Positions 21,380 to 51,335 of a DNA stretch of 64,000 nucleotides are shown here, piece by piece. The position numbers were made by a program, and so were the translations under genes. Source of the DNA: Amoebidium appalachense. Its lineage: Eukaryota; Ichthyosporea. Each line of letters begins with the position of its first letter. Position 1 is the stretch's first letter. The stretch spans positions 3,720,001-3,784,000 of the forward strand of contig CAVNZM010000009.1 of assembly GCA_963693365.1 (NCBI GenBank), written 5' to 3'. The notes below the pieces were generated by a model. The model did no database searches, had not been told where the DNA came from, and saw only the letters and a list, made by a program, of their open reading frames with translations.

Positions 21380-23201
21380 CCGCTGGCCACCCTAGGTTAG
21401 GTCTTGGGGCTTGTAATTTTGGAAAAGTGATCACTGCTAAATTTTAATGTAGAATGTGGATTCAGGGAGAGTCCTAATAATTTTATAATAGATTACCAAA
21501 ATGTTTTGGCAATAAAAAAGATGACCCGGAGAAAAAATGAAATCAACACAGAAAAGATTGGCGTAACAATGTTGCTGTCGGACACTCTATGAGTCAGCAG
21601 CCCCAGACACGTTTTTTATATTTTTCTTAAATACGTTTTTTGGACTCGAGTAGTCATGGATCCCCCTGCAGCCCAAGCCTACTCTCCGAGGCTCGGGCGC
21701 CAGCCTGTAACCCGCTTGAGTGCAAACATAAATGGTCAATACTATCATAATCTAATTAATTTATTTATGCAGCTAAAAGCAGCTTTCATTTATAAGAGCC
21801 TGGCAACTCATACGTGTAGCTCGCCATGGCGACCCCGCCGCCAACCATGCTCGCACAGCTGCAGCTGGCAGCTGGCTCAGCCCGGCTGATGCACAGCGAG
21901 TTCTCTGGGGGGAATGTCCCAGTCTGAAGATGGGCTGGCTGGAGGGTGGCGTGGGTATGCTGTGGGCGCCTCAAAATGTGCCACTTTTGGCAGAACACCA
22001 GCGTGGCTGGGGTGGGCTAGCCACTGCCAGCCAAGTTCACAGCCACCGGTTGACCCTGTTGTGGATTTTTTACGCAAGCCAAGCTAATATACATAGAGGG
22101 CCGTGGTACTTATACATACGCCTGGAGCCAGTACACCTCGAGCCTGTCCGCAAGCGTGTTCGAACGCTCGATGCAATCTTCCACCAATGACAAGGCGATG
22201 ATTGTAGAACAGCACTAACCATATAATACAACATGCACTAGAACAACAAAGCCACGCATACATCACCAAGATAAGCAGCAGTCGTGCGTGTACACGTGTA
22301 TCTTCCAGTACAATGAAATTTTTGTGCCCTTTCCGTGAAAACACATCCATGAGGTACTGTAATTATAAAATGTCATGGTCAATAAAGGTGCAATAATCAA
22401 AATCCCCCCATGAATTTCTTAGCATGCCACTTGCAAAAAAATAGTTCTTATCCTGTTGCCATCATGATAGTGCACATCAGTTCAATTTGGAAGGCCGTAC
22501 ACATGTACAAGTCGGCACGGTGGTAATTCACTATTGATCATGCGCAGTTGAAGACTTTAGTATGTTCTGGGTGGGGATAATGTGTCTCTCCCTTCACCAC
22601 AGGCAAAAGCACTTAAGCAGTCTCAGCACACAGTGCCGAGGGTAGAAGTATTTCCAATTATATGAGATAAGAACGTCGAAAAAATAACGCACACTAATAT
22701 TATCAGATCCCCCCCCCCCCCCCCCCCCCCCCCCAACACACACACACACACACACACACACAGAGAGAGAGGGACAGACGCCAACACCTATATTCACTCT
22801 CCCACGCACGCTAACACACACACACCACCAACACCAAAACCACAAGCAAGAACAACTAGACACACACGCACACATTCCCCTGATCGCACGAAATAAAACA
22901 GGGATTAAAAGGTAAAGGAGACCTCTAACTCCCCCCCCCCCCCCCCCCTCCCCTCCCCCCCCCCCCCCCCCTCCCCTCCCCCAACCCCCCTCCACCACCA
23001 CTACCTTCCCTACCTCCACCAGCCCCACCCCACCCAACCAACACCACCACCACCACCTACCCTTTCCCCCCCCCCCCCCCCCCCCCCCCCCTTCCACACC
23101 CCTTCCCCTCCTCCCCCTCATTCACCTTTCCACCTTATCAATCTCCTAATCTCCTATGATTATATGATTGAAGAAGCCCCAAAACCCTGGGGCACCACAC
23201 A
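21380..23201. other. Spacer between surface-protein cluster and CHMP7-like gene
   Basis: 21935-22050 is a GGCGTGGG/GTGGGCTAGCC block related to 7058-7165. 22709-22735, 22931-22980 and 23067-23090 are C tracts, with CA/GA repeat at 22737-22770. I see no gene. The 3' UTR of the gene at 23202 must lie in the last few hundred bases; no AATAAA is obvious there. Confidence 0.6.
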
Positions 23202-34705
<11,504 letters not shown>

Positions 34706-35402
34706 CGGTTCAACTGAAGCACGCGTGATATCTAGCCAATAAAAGAGCACAAATAAATAATTTGGCGGGAAAGATTGTGATATGATACCCTGCACACGCA
34801 CACGTGTGCGTGCCAGGAAAAGCTTTCCAATTGCAAGGGAAAAAACAAGGTCTCAAGCGGCGTGCTAGTTGGTAGTTTGTTGAAGGAGAAAGACGAAGAG
34901 AGAGGCGCACATTTTGGGCACAATTAGGAAACGTGAAATAGTTTTGAAAGAAGGCATCTTGAAGGTCTGAAACTGAAAATCGTCAGATAATTTACATGAC
35001 AAGGGGACAGGAGGAAAGCCTTCGTGTTGGTTTTCTTTTTAAGACTCGATATTATTTCGTGCTGTTTTTGTTGCTCAACGTTACCGAAATATGAAGTTTG
35101 GTGACAAAATTAAGCGAAATAAGTAAGTGGCAATTGTCGGCCCGAGCCCAATTTTCACATCCCTCAAGCAGTTTGCTTTAAGAATCTGAAGCCCTGTTTT
35201 TTCGTGCCGCGTGACAATCACGGTTCATACGCAGTGCATCACAACATTCAAAAATCAACAGGTAGGTTTTCTTTCAATTCTTTTGGCACTATGCGGATTT
35301 TTCACGTGTGTGTGTGTCCTGTGTGCAATATGATTCGCATACGCTAAAACGCTAAAGAATACTTCGCTCGTGGTATAGCCTTCTATGGGTAGTCGCTACC
35401 CG

Positions 35403-35500
<98 letters not shown>

Positions 35501-36160
35501 GACACACACAGACACATCTACGCAACTCTGAGCTGGTCCTACACGCACACGAAGGACCGAGGCGAGGTCATAAGATGTAAAACATTGATTTGCTTTGCAG
35601 GCTCAAGCTTAACGTTTAATAACAAGATCACTAGACAACGCACACTTGCAGATTAAGAAGAGGGCAGTTGGCATACCCATGCACAAGCACACTGGAAGGC
35701 AAGCACACACAAAAAAACTCGTGTATAGCACACTTGCACGCATACCCACACACGCATCCATACACACATGCACGGCAGCGACAAAGAAAGGGGGTGTCGA
35801 GAAAGTCAGCCACAGATGACTGACGAGACACGCGTGAAGGCACACACACACGCGCGCGCGCGCATGCGAGCGGTGATGCGTACGAACACACGTGCACTTG
35901 CACTCGAGAACACAGTCGAATGCCCATATGCGCTCATATGCTTATACACTTTATTGGACACAGTTTCACTCAATTGCACACGTGCACAAAAGCACGCACG
36001 CACGCACACACACACACACATACGCACACACACACTTGCGCACGCACTCACGTGCTTCTACACTCACGCACGCAGGCGCGCGCGCGCACACACACACACA
36101 TACGCACGCACACACTTGCGCACGCACTCACGTGCTTCTACACTCACGCACGCAGGCGCG

Positions 36161-36214
<54 letters not shown>

Positions 36215-36749
36215 AACAAGCAAACAAGCCTCTTTCCGTTTGGTGTCATATGCCTTTTCAACATTCAACCCCTTCTCCGTCATGCCCTTGGGAACAAAGA
36301 AAAGAGATGAGGGAGGAGGTGGGGGGGGGGGGGGGGGGGGGGGGGATGAAAGAAAGAAAGAAGCAGATCAAGAAATATGGAAAAAACCAAAAAAAAAGGC
36401 GAGAGAAAAAATATACGTGAAAGAAAGAATGAAGAAAGAAGACGGAAAATTTTTGCCTAAAATGTAAGTAACAACTTTGCAACCAATGACCATCACCGGC
36501 ATCCACACGCACCCACAACAACCAAAAAAGAGAAGAAAAACAAAATGAAGGAGAACGATAACTGAAAGAAGAAAACTTGAAAGACATGAAATAACAACCC
36601 CGTAACCAATCGTCACCACACACACACACACACACACACTTCACCAATGCTCCTCCTCCTCCCCCCTTCCCCCCTCCCCCCCCCCCCCTTCCCCCCCCCT
36701 TCCCCCCCCCCCCCCGGCCAAACCTTACCCACCCCCATACCCCCCCCCC

Positions 36750-36780
<31 letters not shown>

Positions 36781-36791
36781 ACACAGGCACT
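34706..36791. other. Divergent spacer between CHMP7-like and CCDC43-like genes
   Basis: The two genes are head to head about 2.1 kb apart. A CCAAT box (AGCCAATAAA at 34733-34742 on the plus strand) lies just upstream of the CHMP7-like start. 35404-35496 is a CA repeat. 36021-36180 is a two-copy tandem repeat of 80 bp (CTTGCGCACGCACTCACGTG at 36035 and 36115) ending in CG-rich purine-pyrimidine alternation. 36320-36345 is a G run and 36660-36770 is C-rich, ending in CACACACAG directly before the CCDC43-like start, so a 5' UTR intron may end there. Confidence 0.6.
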
Positions 36792-42568
<5,777 letters not shown>

Positions 42569-43264
42569 ATAGATAACTATTAGAAGGAAAAAAAGGGGGG
42601 GGGGGGGGGGGAGGGGGGAGGGGAGGCAGGATGCACATGGTTCTCAGGACAATAGTCCCCTTGCAACTGATTGGACAAAACACTACCCGAGAACGTAAAA
42701 TCAGGAGGGTGTTAGGGGGTGTGGGAGTGGTGGGGGGAGGGGGGAGGGGAAATAAATGATCGAAGAAGTCGGTGCACTTGGCATGTCGTCGAGGACAAGA
42801 CCCTTGATCGGCCTTTTCTTTGTTAACAAAGTTTTACTTCTTTCTCTCAAAGTTTGCTCGGTCACCTTTTTTTAAAAGAAATTCTCCTTCAGTCACTCTA
42901 TTCTTGACCTATCCCCCCCATTCCCCGGGGGGGGGGGGGGGGGGGGGGGGGATTTCATATAAATAATTCCTACTTTTTAGTTGTTTGCATGGTGTTCGTT
43001 TGCTGAGTCGTTAATGTCAAGTTGTTGACGTTCAATGAGTGGAAGTTCCGATCATATTATGTAGTATTGTTCATAGCTACTACTAAGGCCTCACTGTTGA
43101 AATCGGACTAATCATTGGATCGTCTTTGTATGATATTAATATTAATTAAATATTGCTTTAGGTCCGGTGTGTGGGTGTGTGTGTGTCCGTGTGTCACGCA
43201 GTCCTAATATGTGTGTGTGTGTGTGCGCGCGCGCGTGCGCGTGAACGTGGGCGTGTCTTTGACA

Positions 43265-43303
<39 letters not shown>

Positions 43304-43322
43304 CGTGTGACACTGTGTCACG

Positions 43323-43354
<32 letters not shown>

Positions 43355-43996
43355 ATACGTGGGTCACCGTGATGTGTGTGGGTCTACGTGACACAATGTG
43401 TACGTACAGTGTCACTGGTGACGTGTCTAGATCTGTGTATGTATGTTACATGTACACGTGTGTGTGCCAGCTGCATGCAGTGTGTCACACGGTCACTGTG
43501 TTTCACTTAAACACGTGCGCCACGCGTACGGTACCACACGATGTGACCGTGACAACATGATATCGGACCGTCAGAGATGATACGGTCACGACACCGTGAC
43601 AGCCACGCACACGCGCAAACACATGTGTAAAGTGTCACATACTATTGACGGTCAGATCATGATCATGCATGACACGACGTGTGCCAGCGTACGTGTACAT
43701 GTGGGAGAGGGCTTGCCAACTAGTTGCCATATGCATGCGCGTGGCAGGCTGCCCTGTGCAGCCACGCCGTGTGCCAACGTGCACGTGGTCACGGCATGGC
43801 CATGGACGCGGTACGCCCAATAATGGGCACTTGGGATGCATGGCTACGTAGCTGTACCGTACATGTACAGAGGTAATGCCCGATCAGCGGCCCCTTGTCG
43901 GACGTCCGATCTTAGTCTCCAAGGATATGGTACCCACTGGCTTACGTAAGTGGCCGGGCACTACTAGCCTACGCCACACGGGCGCGCCTGCGGTAA

Positions 43997-44030
<34 letters not shown>

Positions 44031-45479
44031 CGCAGGGGGCAGCACTCAGCTGCGTGCTCATGACTACAGACTGACTGTAGTAGTTGACCGTCGGCGATCT
44101 GCATGCCAACTCAGATGTGTGACGTCACGTCCGGAGATCGGCATCTGACATCTAAGCTCAGCTGATCTGGGCCCGACCCCCCACTTCCCTACACCACACG
44201 CAAACGCAGGCACACACATGTACATGTACACAAACGCACTGGTGTATGTACATGTATACGTACCGCATGCAAATTGCGGCCATGCATATGCATTTAAATT
44301 TTGCATCAACTCGCGCGGCCCGGCTGCGACACTTATACGAATGCGCTTGCGAGTCGATCGTGACACAAGTGACACATTTACGGAATTCGAGACGTCATCA
44401 TCACCGTTGAAAGAAAGAACCATCCCATGCTCCAAGAAAGAAAAAAGATCGTGGACCGGATCCGTGGTACAGTGCACAGCGCTGCAGCTGCCAGAGTCAA
44501 CTCATTATGCCAGGGCTTCAAATTCGACGCGTATGCTCACGGCGATCAGGGTTAGACAATACCCGGAAAATACCCTACAAAATACCCCACCCCGAAAACG
44601 ACATACCCCACTTGCTGAGGGACGGGGTACTCTACCTTGGGCGACTAGGGTACTATGGGGTACACAAGGGTTATAGGGTATACATACAAGGTTGTTGTGT
44701 CTATATATGTCTGCCTGGGTGCCTGTGTGGAAGTACCTACATGAAAAAGCACTGTTTCTGGGGTTAAGTTCAATCCCTGATATTGGGGACATCGATTACA
44801 TTCTCTATCTCTGAATCGAAATATCTCGTTCTATTCGGGTACCTATATTTAGATTTCAATCAGCGGCTGTGGGCGACCCTGTAGCCGCGGGAGAAGCCTT
44901 GATAAAGCCCCGCGGCCGGAGGGGGGGGGGGGGGGGGGGGGGGGGAGGGTTTGTTAAGCTTAGGAAGGCTATTATCAGTAGACCACAATGCGTAAGGGAG
45001 GGTTGAAAGGTGCTGAGCTATATGTAAGTCTCTTGACTCTCAATGCCATTTGCTGAATGGGGGAAGAGAGCGAGGGATTGGAGCAAGGGCGGGAGGGGGG
45101 AGGGGGGGGGGGGGGAGGGGGGTCACAAGTTGTGGGGGGGAGGGTTGAACAGAGGGTCAGAGAAGTAAGCTACATACTGTGGGGGGGGGGGGGGGGGGGG
45201 AGTGGCATAGCACGTTTGGAAGTTGGCTGGGTGGGTGCCTGGGGCCGGAGGGGCCGGAGAAGCCGGAGGGAGGGGGAGGGGCGGGGGGGGGGGAGGGGGG
45301 ACGTCCAACGAGAGGGATATTACGAAGGAACGGGAAAGAAAGACCACTTTTCTGTAGGTGGAGGAGACAGGCAGAGAGAGAGCTGGGAGGGTAGTGAGGG
45401 GGGGGGGGGGGGGGGGGGGGGGAGGGGGAGGCTTCGGAGAGAAAGAGAGACCGGGAGTCTCAGAGCACCGTGAGAAAGG

Positions 45480-45873
<394 letters not shown>

Positions 45874-46618
45874 CAGATCTCTAGAGGGGGGTGCGCGGCC
45901 GCCCCAAGAGGGAAGTGTGTAAGAGAAATCCTCAAAAGAAAGACTTATTTAAGAAAGGACCATCGTCGCCCTAGAGACACGGAGAGAACTTAGCACACAG
46001 GAATAGGTGCGAATGTGATGACACTAAGTTAAGCTTTTCAGCGAGCGGCGCGCTGCGCGCGCATCTATTCATTAAAGTTAGTCAGCAACACAATGTCTCT
46101 ATCCTGAGATGAACAGGCGATTATAACACCTGAACGAAACTTTAGACTGGCTGTCTCAGGTTATAATGGTGCGGGTAGGCGAGTAGTCACATGCATGCGT
46201 GGTGAAAACAAGACTGGGTATTCAACTGTTTTCACCACTATCATGTGTGTTTTGGCTTCTAGGGCTGCCCGCTGGAGGATATATTTACATGTTAGCGGAT
46301 AGGTATGCACTAATATATCTGGTCTATCCAAAGTACGTATATCCTGGAAATACCCCACCTTTCGCGAGGCCAAAATAGATGACGTCACAAAATTTTGGAA
46401 AATACCCGACTGTGAAACCCAAATGTCGAACCCTCACGGCGATGTAGAAACCTTTCGGGGCCGTCCCAGCATTCTACACCATCAGTGTCACCAGTTAAAG
46501 TTTATCATGGACCCCGCTGATTGGCCAAGAGACATCACATCTGCGTTCCATTGGCCTTTTACATTGTGGAATGCAATAAATTTGGCCTTCGGTCGAATTC
46601 TTTCATATCTTTTGATCC

Positions 46619-46968
46619 AATATGGGATAGATTTTATAAACGTCTCCGTCACCATCAAGCTTTGAATTTTTCTTGTTGATAGCACAATATGATTTACTAG
46701 TTTTACTGTTTTTATGCAAATACTATGGTAGCTGCTTCCCGTGTGTGGTTTCCTGTGTGACGTAGATGCATGGCTTCAAATATATGTGATGGTATTTTTT
46801 GTGACATCCGTCGGCTCCAAAATCAGCACGCATACACGGGAACCAGCTACGTTACGGGAATGCTCCCAAGTACAAAATAACATTCCTATATGCCCTCCTC
46901 TTGATAGCTTTATTTAGCCAATCAGCGAGCTATTGTGGTATCCAAGTTCTTCAGATCTATCCCATATT
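46619..46968. repeat. Inverted repeats, possible foldback element
   Basis: AATATGGGATAGAT (46619-46632) recurs perfectly inverted at 46955-46968. Inside it, GTAGCTGCTTCCCGTGTGTG (46728-46747) pairs with 46831-46850 with two or three mismatches. The arms are nested, as in a cruciform or MITE remnant. Confidence 0.55.
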
Positions 46969-47422
46969 CTATTCAAGCGGGCTAATATTTAATTCCACAT
47001 TTCGACATTTCGCGTACGCCTATTTTTGTAGCTTATTATAGCGTTTATTTGTACAATAGGCCCAAGTAAAACACAATTGTTTACATATATAAAACTATTC
47101 TTTCTCTGTATTTTATTATGAAAAAACATTCCAACTTCTCTACTGAATGCTGCTAATGGTTCTGAGGCCCTTTTCAATATATCAACACAAGAGATACTTA
47201 ATAGATAGTTTCAACATCATGAAAACTATTCACCATCGCTCATTCATGTCGGCAGCGGGTGGGTTCGGGTAGAACAAGCAGAGTGCACGTGATCGCTGGG
47301 CTTGCGGTGGAAACACGACTTGACTGTATTAAAATTCAGAATATAATTCCGAAGGGTACAAATAATCGAAACTTACGTGCGTTTCATTATGCCATTTTTA
47401 TCACCTACAAAAAATTGCTGTT

Positions 47423-47749
47423 CTAGTCGTGCATCTCTTGGTTCAAATCAGTGAAGGTGTCAAAGGTTCTTGTGATTGGGCTTCGCTTTATCCTACGGTA
47501 ACGATCCCATCCCCCCTGGCCACCCATCCGTAATTCATTTGGCCACTTTTTTTGAAATAGGATGTGTCCGCCGCTGAAACTGCCAGTTTCTTCATCATGC
47601 ATGGCTTGTCTGCTGGTTGCCGTAACAGGCTGACAAATAGTATTGGGCTCAAACAGTAATCGAGAAATTAATATTTCTTGATGGTTGAGCATTCGAAAAG
47701 CAGCAATATATACAAATCCGTCGCGGTGAGCTCTGCCAATCCTACACAT
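47423..47749 (-). CDS. Possible small protein or exon, unrecognised
   Basis: A 108-residue frame in otherwise non-repetitive AT-rich DNA. Its composition is protein-like (for example KKWPNELRMGGQGGWDRYRR near the end) and it contains no low-complexity bias. I do not recognise a domain, and there is no signal peptide or membrane segment. It could be a single exon, a small gene, or chance. There is no promoter or poly(A) signal that I would trust. Confidence 0.25.
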   Translation of the reverse strand: MCRIGRAHRDGFVYIAAFRMLNHQEILISRLLFEPNTICQPVTATSRQAMHDEETGSFSGGHILFQKKWPNELRMGGQGGWDRYRRIKRSPITRTFDTFTDLNQEMHD

Positions 47750-48437
47750 TTAAATATTTGTGTTTCACTTTTTTGTAGCCAGGGCTTACAATAATAAATA
47801 CAACGTATGTGTTAGCCACACCGTAATTGTCTCAGTGAAGAACGCGCACACTATTCTAGCAAAAAAAAAAAAAAGTAAACCTGCTCCAGTGTAAGCTTTA
47901 AAAAAAAAATGAATAGTAAGTTTACGTTTTGTGTAATCCTTTTTGATTGCTTTCGGAATGCAAGCCTCTGGTCAACCCAGATCGAATTCAAACCATGAGC
48001 GTGATGGCATGTTTGCACTTACAAAGATTCTTCACATGGTGGTTCTTATATAGGCTTACATTGTTTAAACTGTAAAAAAATTCATCAATTTGGCGTAAAA
48101 ACGAACAAAATGTAAGCCCTTCAGTTTCTTATTCTCATATCTCTGAATTGCTTTCGCATGCACACCGGTTTCTTAGGTTAGATGATCTGATGCAAGTGGC
48201 GCCATAGGCCGTTATGGGAAGATAAAAAGATAATTTAGTTAATACGATTGGTCCTAGGTCATAAATGCGTTAAACATGTAAATTATTTTAGCCTTCCCCC
48301 TAGAGCTACAAACAATGTCACCGCACACTTGTGCACGGTTTGTTCCTTGTGCTCGGTCGCATAATAATCGCTCTCGGGATAGTAATGATGTCACTCTGTT
48401 CTTGCCTCGAGTTAGTTTTATACAGTGTACGTTCTTG

Positions 48438-48509
48438 AAGCAAGGAAACTAGTGTGATTATTTAGAGCAAGGAAACTAAAGTGATTATTTGAAGCAAGGA
48501 AACTAAAGT
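48438..48509 (+). repeat. Three 27-bp direct repeats upstream of zinc-finger gene
   Basis: GCAAGGAAACTA occurs at 48440, 48467 and 48494, each followed (the first two fully) by a GTGATTATTT-type stretch, giving a regular 27-bp period about 140-210 bp before the ATG. A plausible cluster of regulatory sites, or a small minisatellite. Confidence 0.8.
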
Positions 48510-48649
48510 AAACATCGAGTCGGTTCATTACTTCAGAGGTCAAAACGATATAACCTTCAGTGGATATACAGTCTCTGGTTTAGGCTCCAGTCCCAACGCC
48601 CGTTTTCTTACGTAGACTGTAAGCTAGTCAGAACATCGTTTAGTTAGAA

Positions 48650-50074
48650 ATGGCCAGTGATGACAGCCAAGGCCGAGGGAACGCAGACACAAATATGTCT
48701 AGCTCAAACGATAGCCTTTGGGAGAGCGGTGGAAAGGTGCCCATATCAGTCGGCCCTCGCTCCTCCCAGAACATGTCCCAAAAGTCCAAACGGCGTAGAC
48801 GTACTTTTGCAGAGCTGTGCCGTGATTTTGTGTGTGGGGTGAATGGATGTGACAGGAGATATGCAAGCGCACATGCCTTGCAACAACACAAGCGCATCAA
48901 ACACCAGCAAGACAACGCGAGTGCACAAATTAATGTCACGGCCATGAAAAAACGTGCTGCCGCCGACGTTCTTCCCTTACTTTCGCTTGTTAGTGGGCAG
49001 AAGTCCTCCCCTACATCCGGAATGAACAGACAACTGTCTGAGACGGGTAGCGGCATGGATGGAATGGAACATCGCGAGCGCCACATGGCTAGCCAGCAAT
49101 ACAGCTATGACGAGCCGTATTCTTCCCACGGGAGAATGGGGCATGAATCTGGACACTACCCGTCTGACATGCGCGAGGCACATGAGGACTTGCACGGTGA
49201 CTATAAGCCCCGGCACATGGATTCCTACTATGAACATGAAATGGACAACCAGTACCACCATGCACCCTCCTCATACCACCACCACCGCCCCGGATATGAC
49301 GGCGCCCCTTGCACTGGTCCATGTTGCGAACACAACCCAACCGCCCAAACCCCACACCATTATGACCCTGGTCACAAGTATCCCCCCCAGTCACCCCACA
49401 AGGCCGGTATGTCCCGGCCCCACCCATTTTCTGCGTCGACTCATCCGGAGGATGGCAACTTCAGCAACTCATCGCGCAATCGTGATTCATCCCCCTACGA
49501 AGGAAAGGCGTACAGTGCCCCGCCGCACAGATCTTCAAGAATGGAGCCTGCGTATAGTCATAACTACTACCAAGGCTCTAGCTCAAGATATGAGCCTTAC
49601 CACGGGGGGCCGCAGCGTCACGGCGTGCCATCACCAAACGCCTCCTATCATCGGGCTGCAGATGGAGAATGGGAGGGAGAGCATTACGCACGCGGTGGCG
49701 GGAATGAGCTCAAATATGGTAGGGGATACTACCCGTCTAGAGAATACAACGAAGGGATGGTCGCGGATGCGGCAGGAAGGGAGACGAGGCGGCATTCCCC
49801 ATACATGCATCGCATGCGCAGCTCCAGCGCGGACGGTGCCGATGTTTATGGTCATCGCGACTCATCGCACTACCGGCCCGAAGAATGGGCTCAGCCTAAA
49901 AGGGATGTTCGGCCGATGGTTGTGGAGGAGGACGAGAGGGAATATGAAAGGGAAGGGGGTAGACCGGGAAGGGCAACGAACATGCCGTCCAGAACTATTT
50001 TGGAACAGCCGCACCCACGTGGTCACTGGAACCCGGTGATGCAGGAGCCTACCAGCTTTACTGCCGCCGTGTAA
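48650..50074 (+). CDS. Single C2H2 zinc-finger protein, His/Tyr-rich
   Basis: 474 residues, uninterrupted, in a region free of simple repeats. A basic patch QKSKRRRRTF (about residues 43-52, possible nuclear localisation signal) is followed by one C2H2 finger, FVCGVNGCDRRYASAHALQQHKRIKH (about 60-85), of the C-x4-C...H-x4-H form. The rest is low-complexity, rich in His, Tyr, Ser, Pro, Gly and Arg (for example HHAPSSYHHHRPGYDG), with several acidic and Arg clusters near the end (EEDEREYEREGGRPGR). A single finger plus disordered tail suggests a transcription factor or nuclear RNA/DNA-binding protein; the specific family is unknown. The start is the first ATG after in-frame stops. Codon use is ordinary, unlike the skewed repeat frames elsewhere. 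Confidence 0.8.
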   Translation: MASDDSQGRGNADTNMSSSNDSLWESGGKVPISVGPRSSQNMSQKSKRRRRTFAELCRDFVCGVNGCDRRYASAHALQQHKRIKHQQDNASAQINVTAMKKRAAADVLPLLSLVSGQKSSPTSGMNRQLSETGSGMDGMEHRERHMASQQYSYDEPYSSHGRMGHESGHYPSDMREAHEDLHGDYKPRHMDSYYEHEMDNQYHHAPSSYHHHRPGYDGAPCTGPCCEHNPTAQTPHHYDPGHKYPPQSPHKAGMSRPHPFSASTHPEDGNFSNSSRNRDSSPYEGKAYSAPPHRSSRMEPAYSHNYYQGSSSRYEPYHGGPQRHGVPSPNASYHRAADGEWEGEHYARGGGNELKYGRGYYPSREYNEGMVADAAGRETRRHSPYMHRMRSSSADGADVYGHRDSSHYRPEEWAQPKRDVRPMVVEEDEREYEREGGRPGRATNMPSRTILEQPHPRGHWNPVMQEPTSFTAAV

Positions 50075-51199
50075 ATTCGCGAGATTTGGGGAGGGGAACC
50101 CCGTGTTTTCTGTTCCGATTTTTCACAACCAAATTGATGTGTTCACACTCCATTTTCGGTAACACATTGATGTGTTTTTGTTTTCACTTTTTAGCACCTG
50201 GTCCAACTCTTTAGAAACAGAAGCTTCAGTGAAATTGATATAGTTGCTGGCGCGGTGCAAGGTTTAGTAGACCGGTTTTTTCGTCTTCAGGTATACCGTG
50301 AAACGCGGCGATTCTAGTCTTGTTGTTGTTCTCCTTTCGTTAATTAAATGATGAAAAAAATTCCACACAGGGTTTGTTGAATTTTGTTCTTCCCAGTTTT
50401 TAAAGGGCTGAGGTGTTTTCCCGGAATATGTGGAAGTGTTTGTGCTAGACACCACAAACGGCTAGGTTTTTCACGAAACATACGTAAGGTCTATATGTAT
50501 TTGACTAGATGCAGTATGTATGGATGCTATGTATTTTTGCACCCCTTCTAAAAGTGTCCCCTTTTGAGCTTTTAGCAGATATATGCTTTTCAAAATGGTG
50601 AATTACAACTGTGTACATTTTGGATACTTTTGAAATAGCGATCATATAATTTAGTTCCGTCTCCTGGCGAGACAGGATCGTGATTAAAACGAGCAATGAT
50701 TGCTCCGGTTTGAATAGAAGAAGAGAAGAGAGTCAAAGAAGGTGACGACTCGCCCTGTATCTGCTAAAATCCTGTTTTACATCATCTGCTAAAATCCGGA
50801 ATTCCAATTATGATCTACTAAAATATGAAAATTCCAAATTCACCCTAATAGCAAAAGAGGCCGTAGAATAGAAGTAGGGTAGAGAGAAGAGAGAAAGAAC
50901 TCCACGGCCTCCCCTGCCACCATGATTCTATGTATTCTTGCCATCCCGTCTAAATTGATTTTCCCTAGATGCAAAAACCTATTACTACATAGTTGCAGTG
51001 TGTATGCATGATGCTATGTATTCTTGCACCCCGTTCCAATTGATTTTTTCTAGATGCACAATGTCGTGCTTCAAGAGTGTTGGTGTGCATGCCCACACTT
51101 GAGTCCCTATCGAATAGTCCAAAGATTGTGATCCATCGCCGTGACCTCTCCCCCGTTTCTGACATTTTTCATGGACCCCCCCTCCCCCCTCCCCGGAGG

Positions 51200-51301
51200 A
51201 TGGGGCCTGGCTCTGCTTATTATGCATACTATCTATTCATGTGTGGTTTGCACTCTGCTTTGTGTTGCCTGTTGTGAATTTGTACTTCGTACTTTATGAA
51301 A

Positions 51302-51308
<7 letters not shown>
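51200..51308 (+). repeat. Dispersed poly-C-tailed element, fullest reference copy
   Basis: Contains GGCTCTGCTTATTATGCATA, then CATGTGTGGTTTGCACTCTG, GTTGCCTGTTGTGAAT and TTGTACTTCGTAC, and ends AAACCATTAACCCCC into a 33-base C run. It lies about 1.1 kb downstream of the zinc-finger gene on the same strand. Confidence 0.8.

Positions 51309-51335
<27 letters not shown>

Noticed and set aside
22594-23121. 175-residue minus-strand frame before the CHMP7-like gene
   Set aside because: Mostly G-run translation (Gly/Val/Trp), with no conserved motif.
35404-36180. Regular short repeats as a CRISPR array
   Set aside because: They are CA microsatellites and a two-copy duplication in a eukaryotic genome, with no repeat-spacer structure.
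43876-44148. Poly-A at 44000-44027 as the tail of a processed retrocopy
   Set aside because: No recognisable gene or retroposon sequence precedes it, and no target duplication is evident.
46423-46665. 80-residue open frame in gene-poor DNA
   Set aside because: It overlaps the inverted-repeat structure and shows no domain or coding bias.
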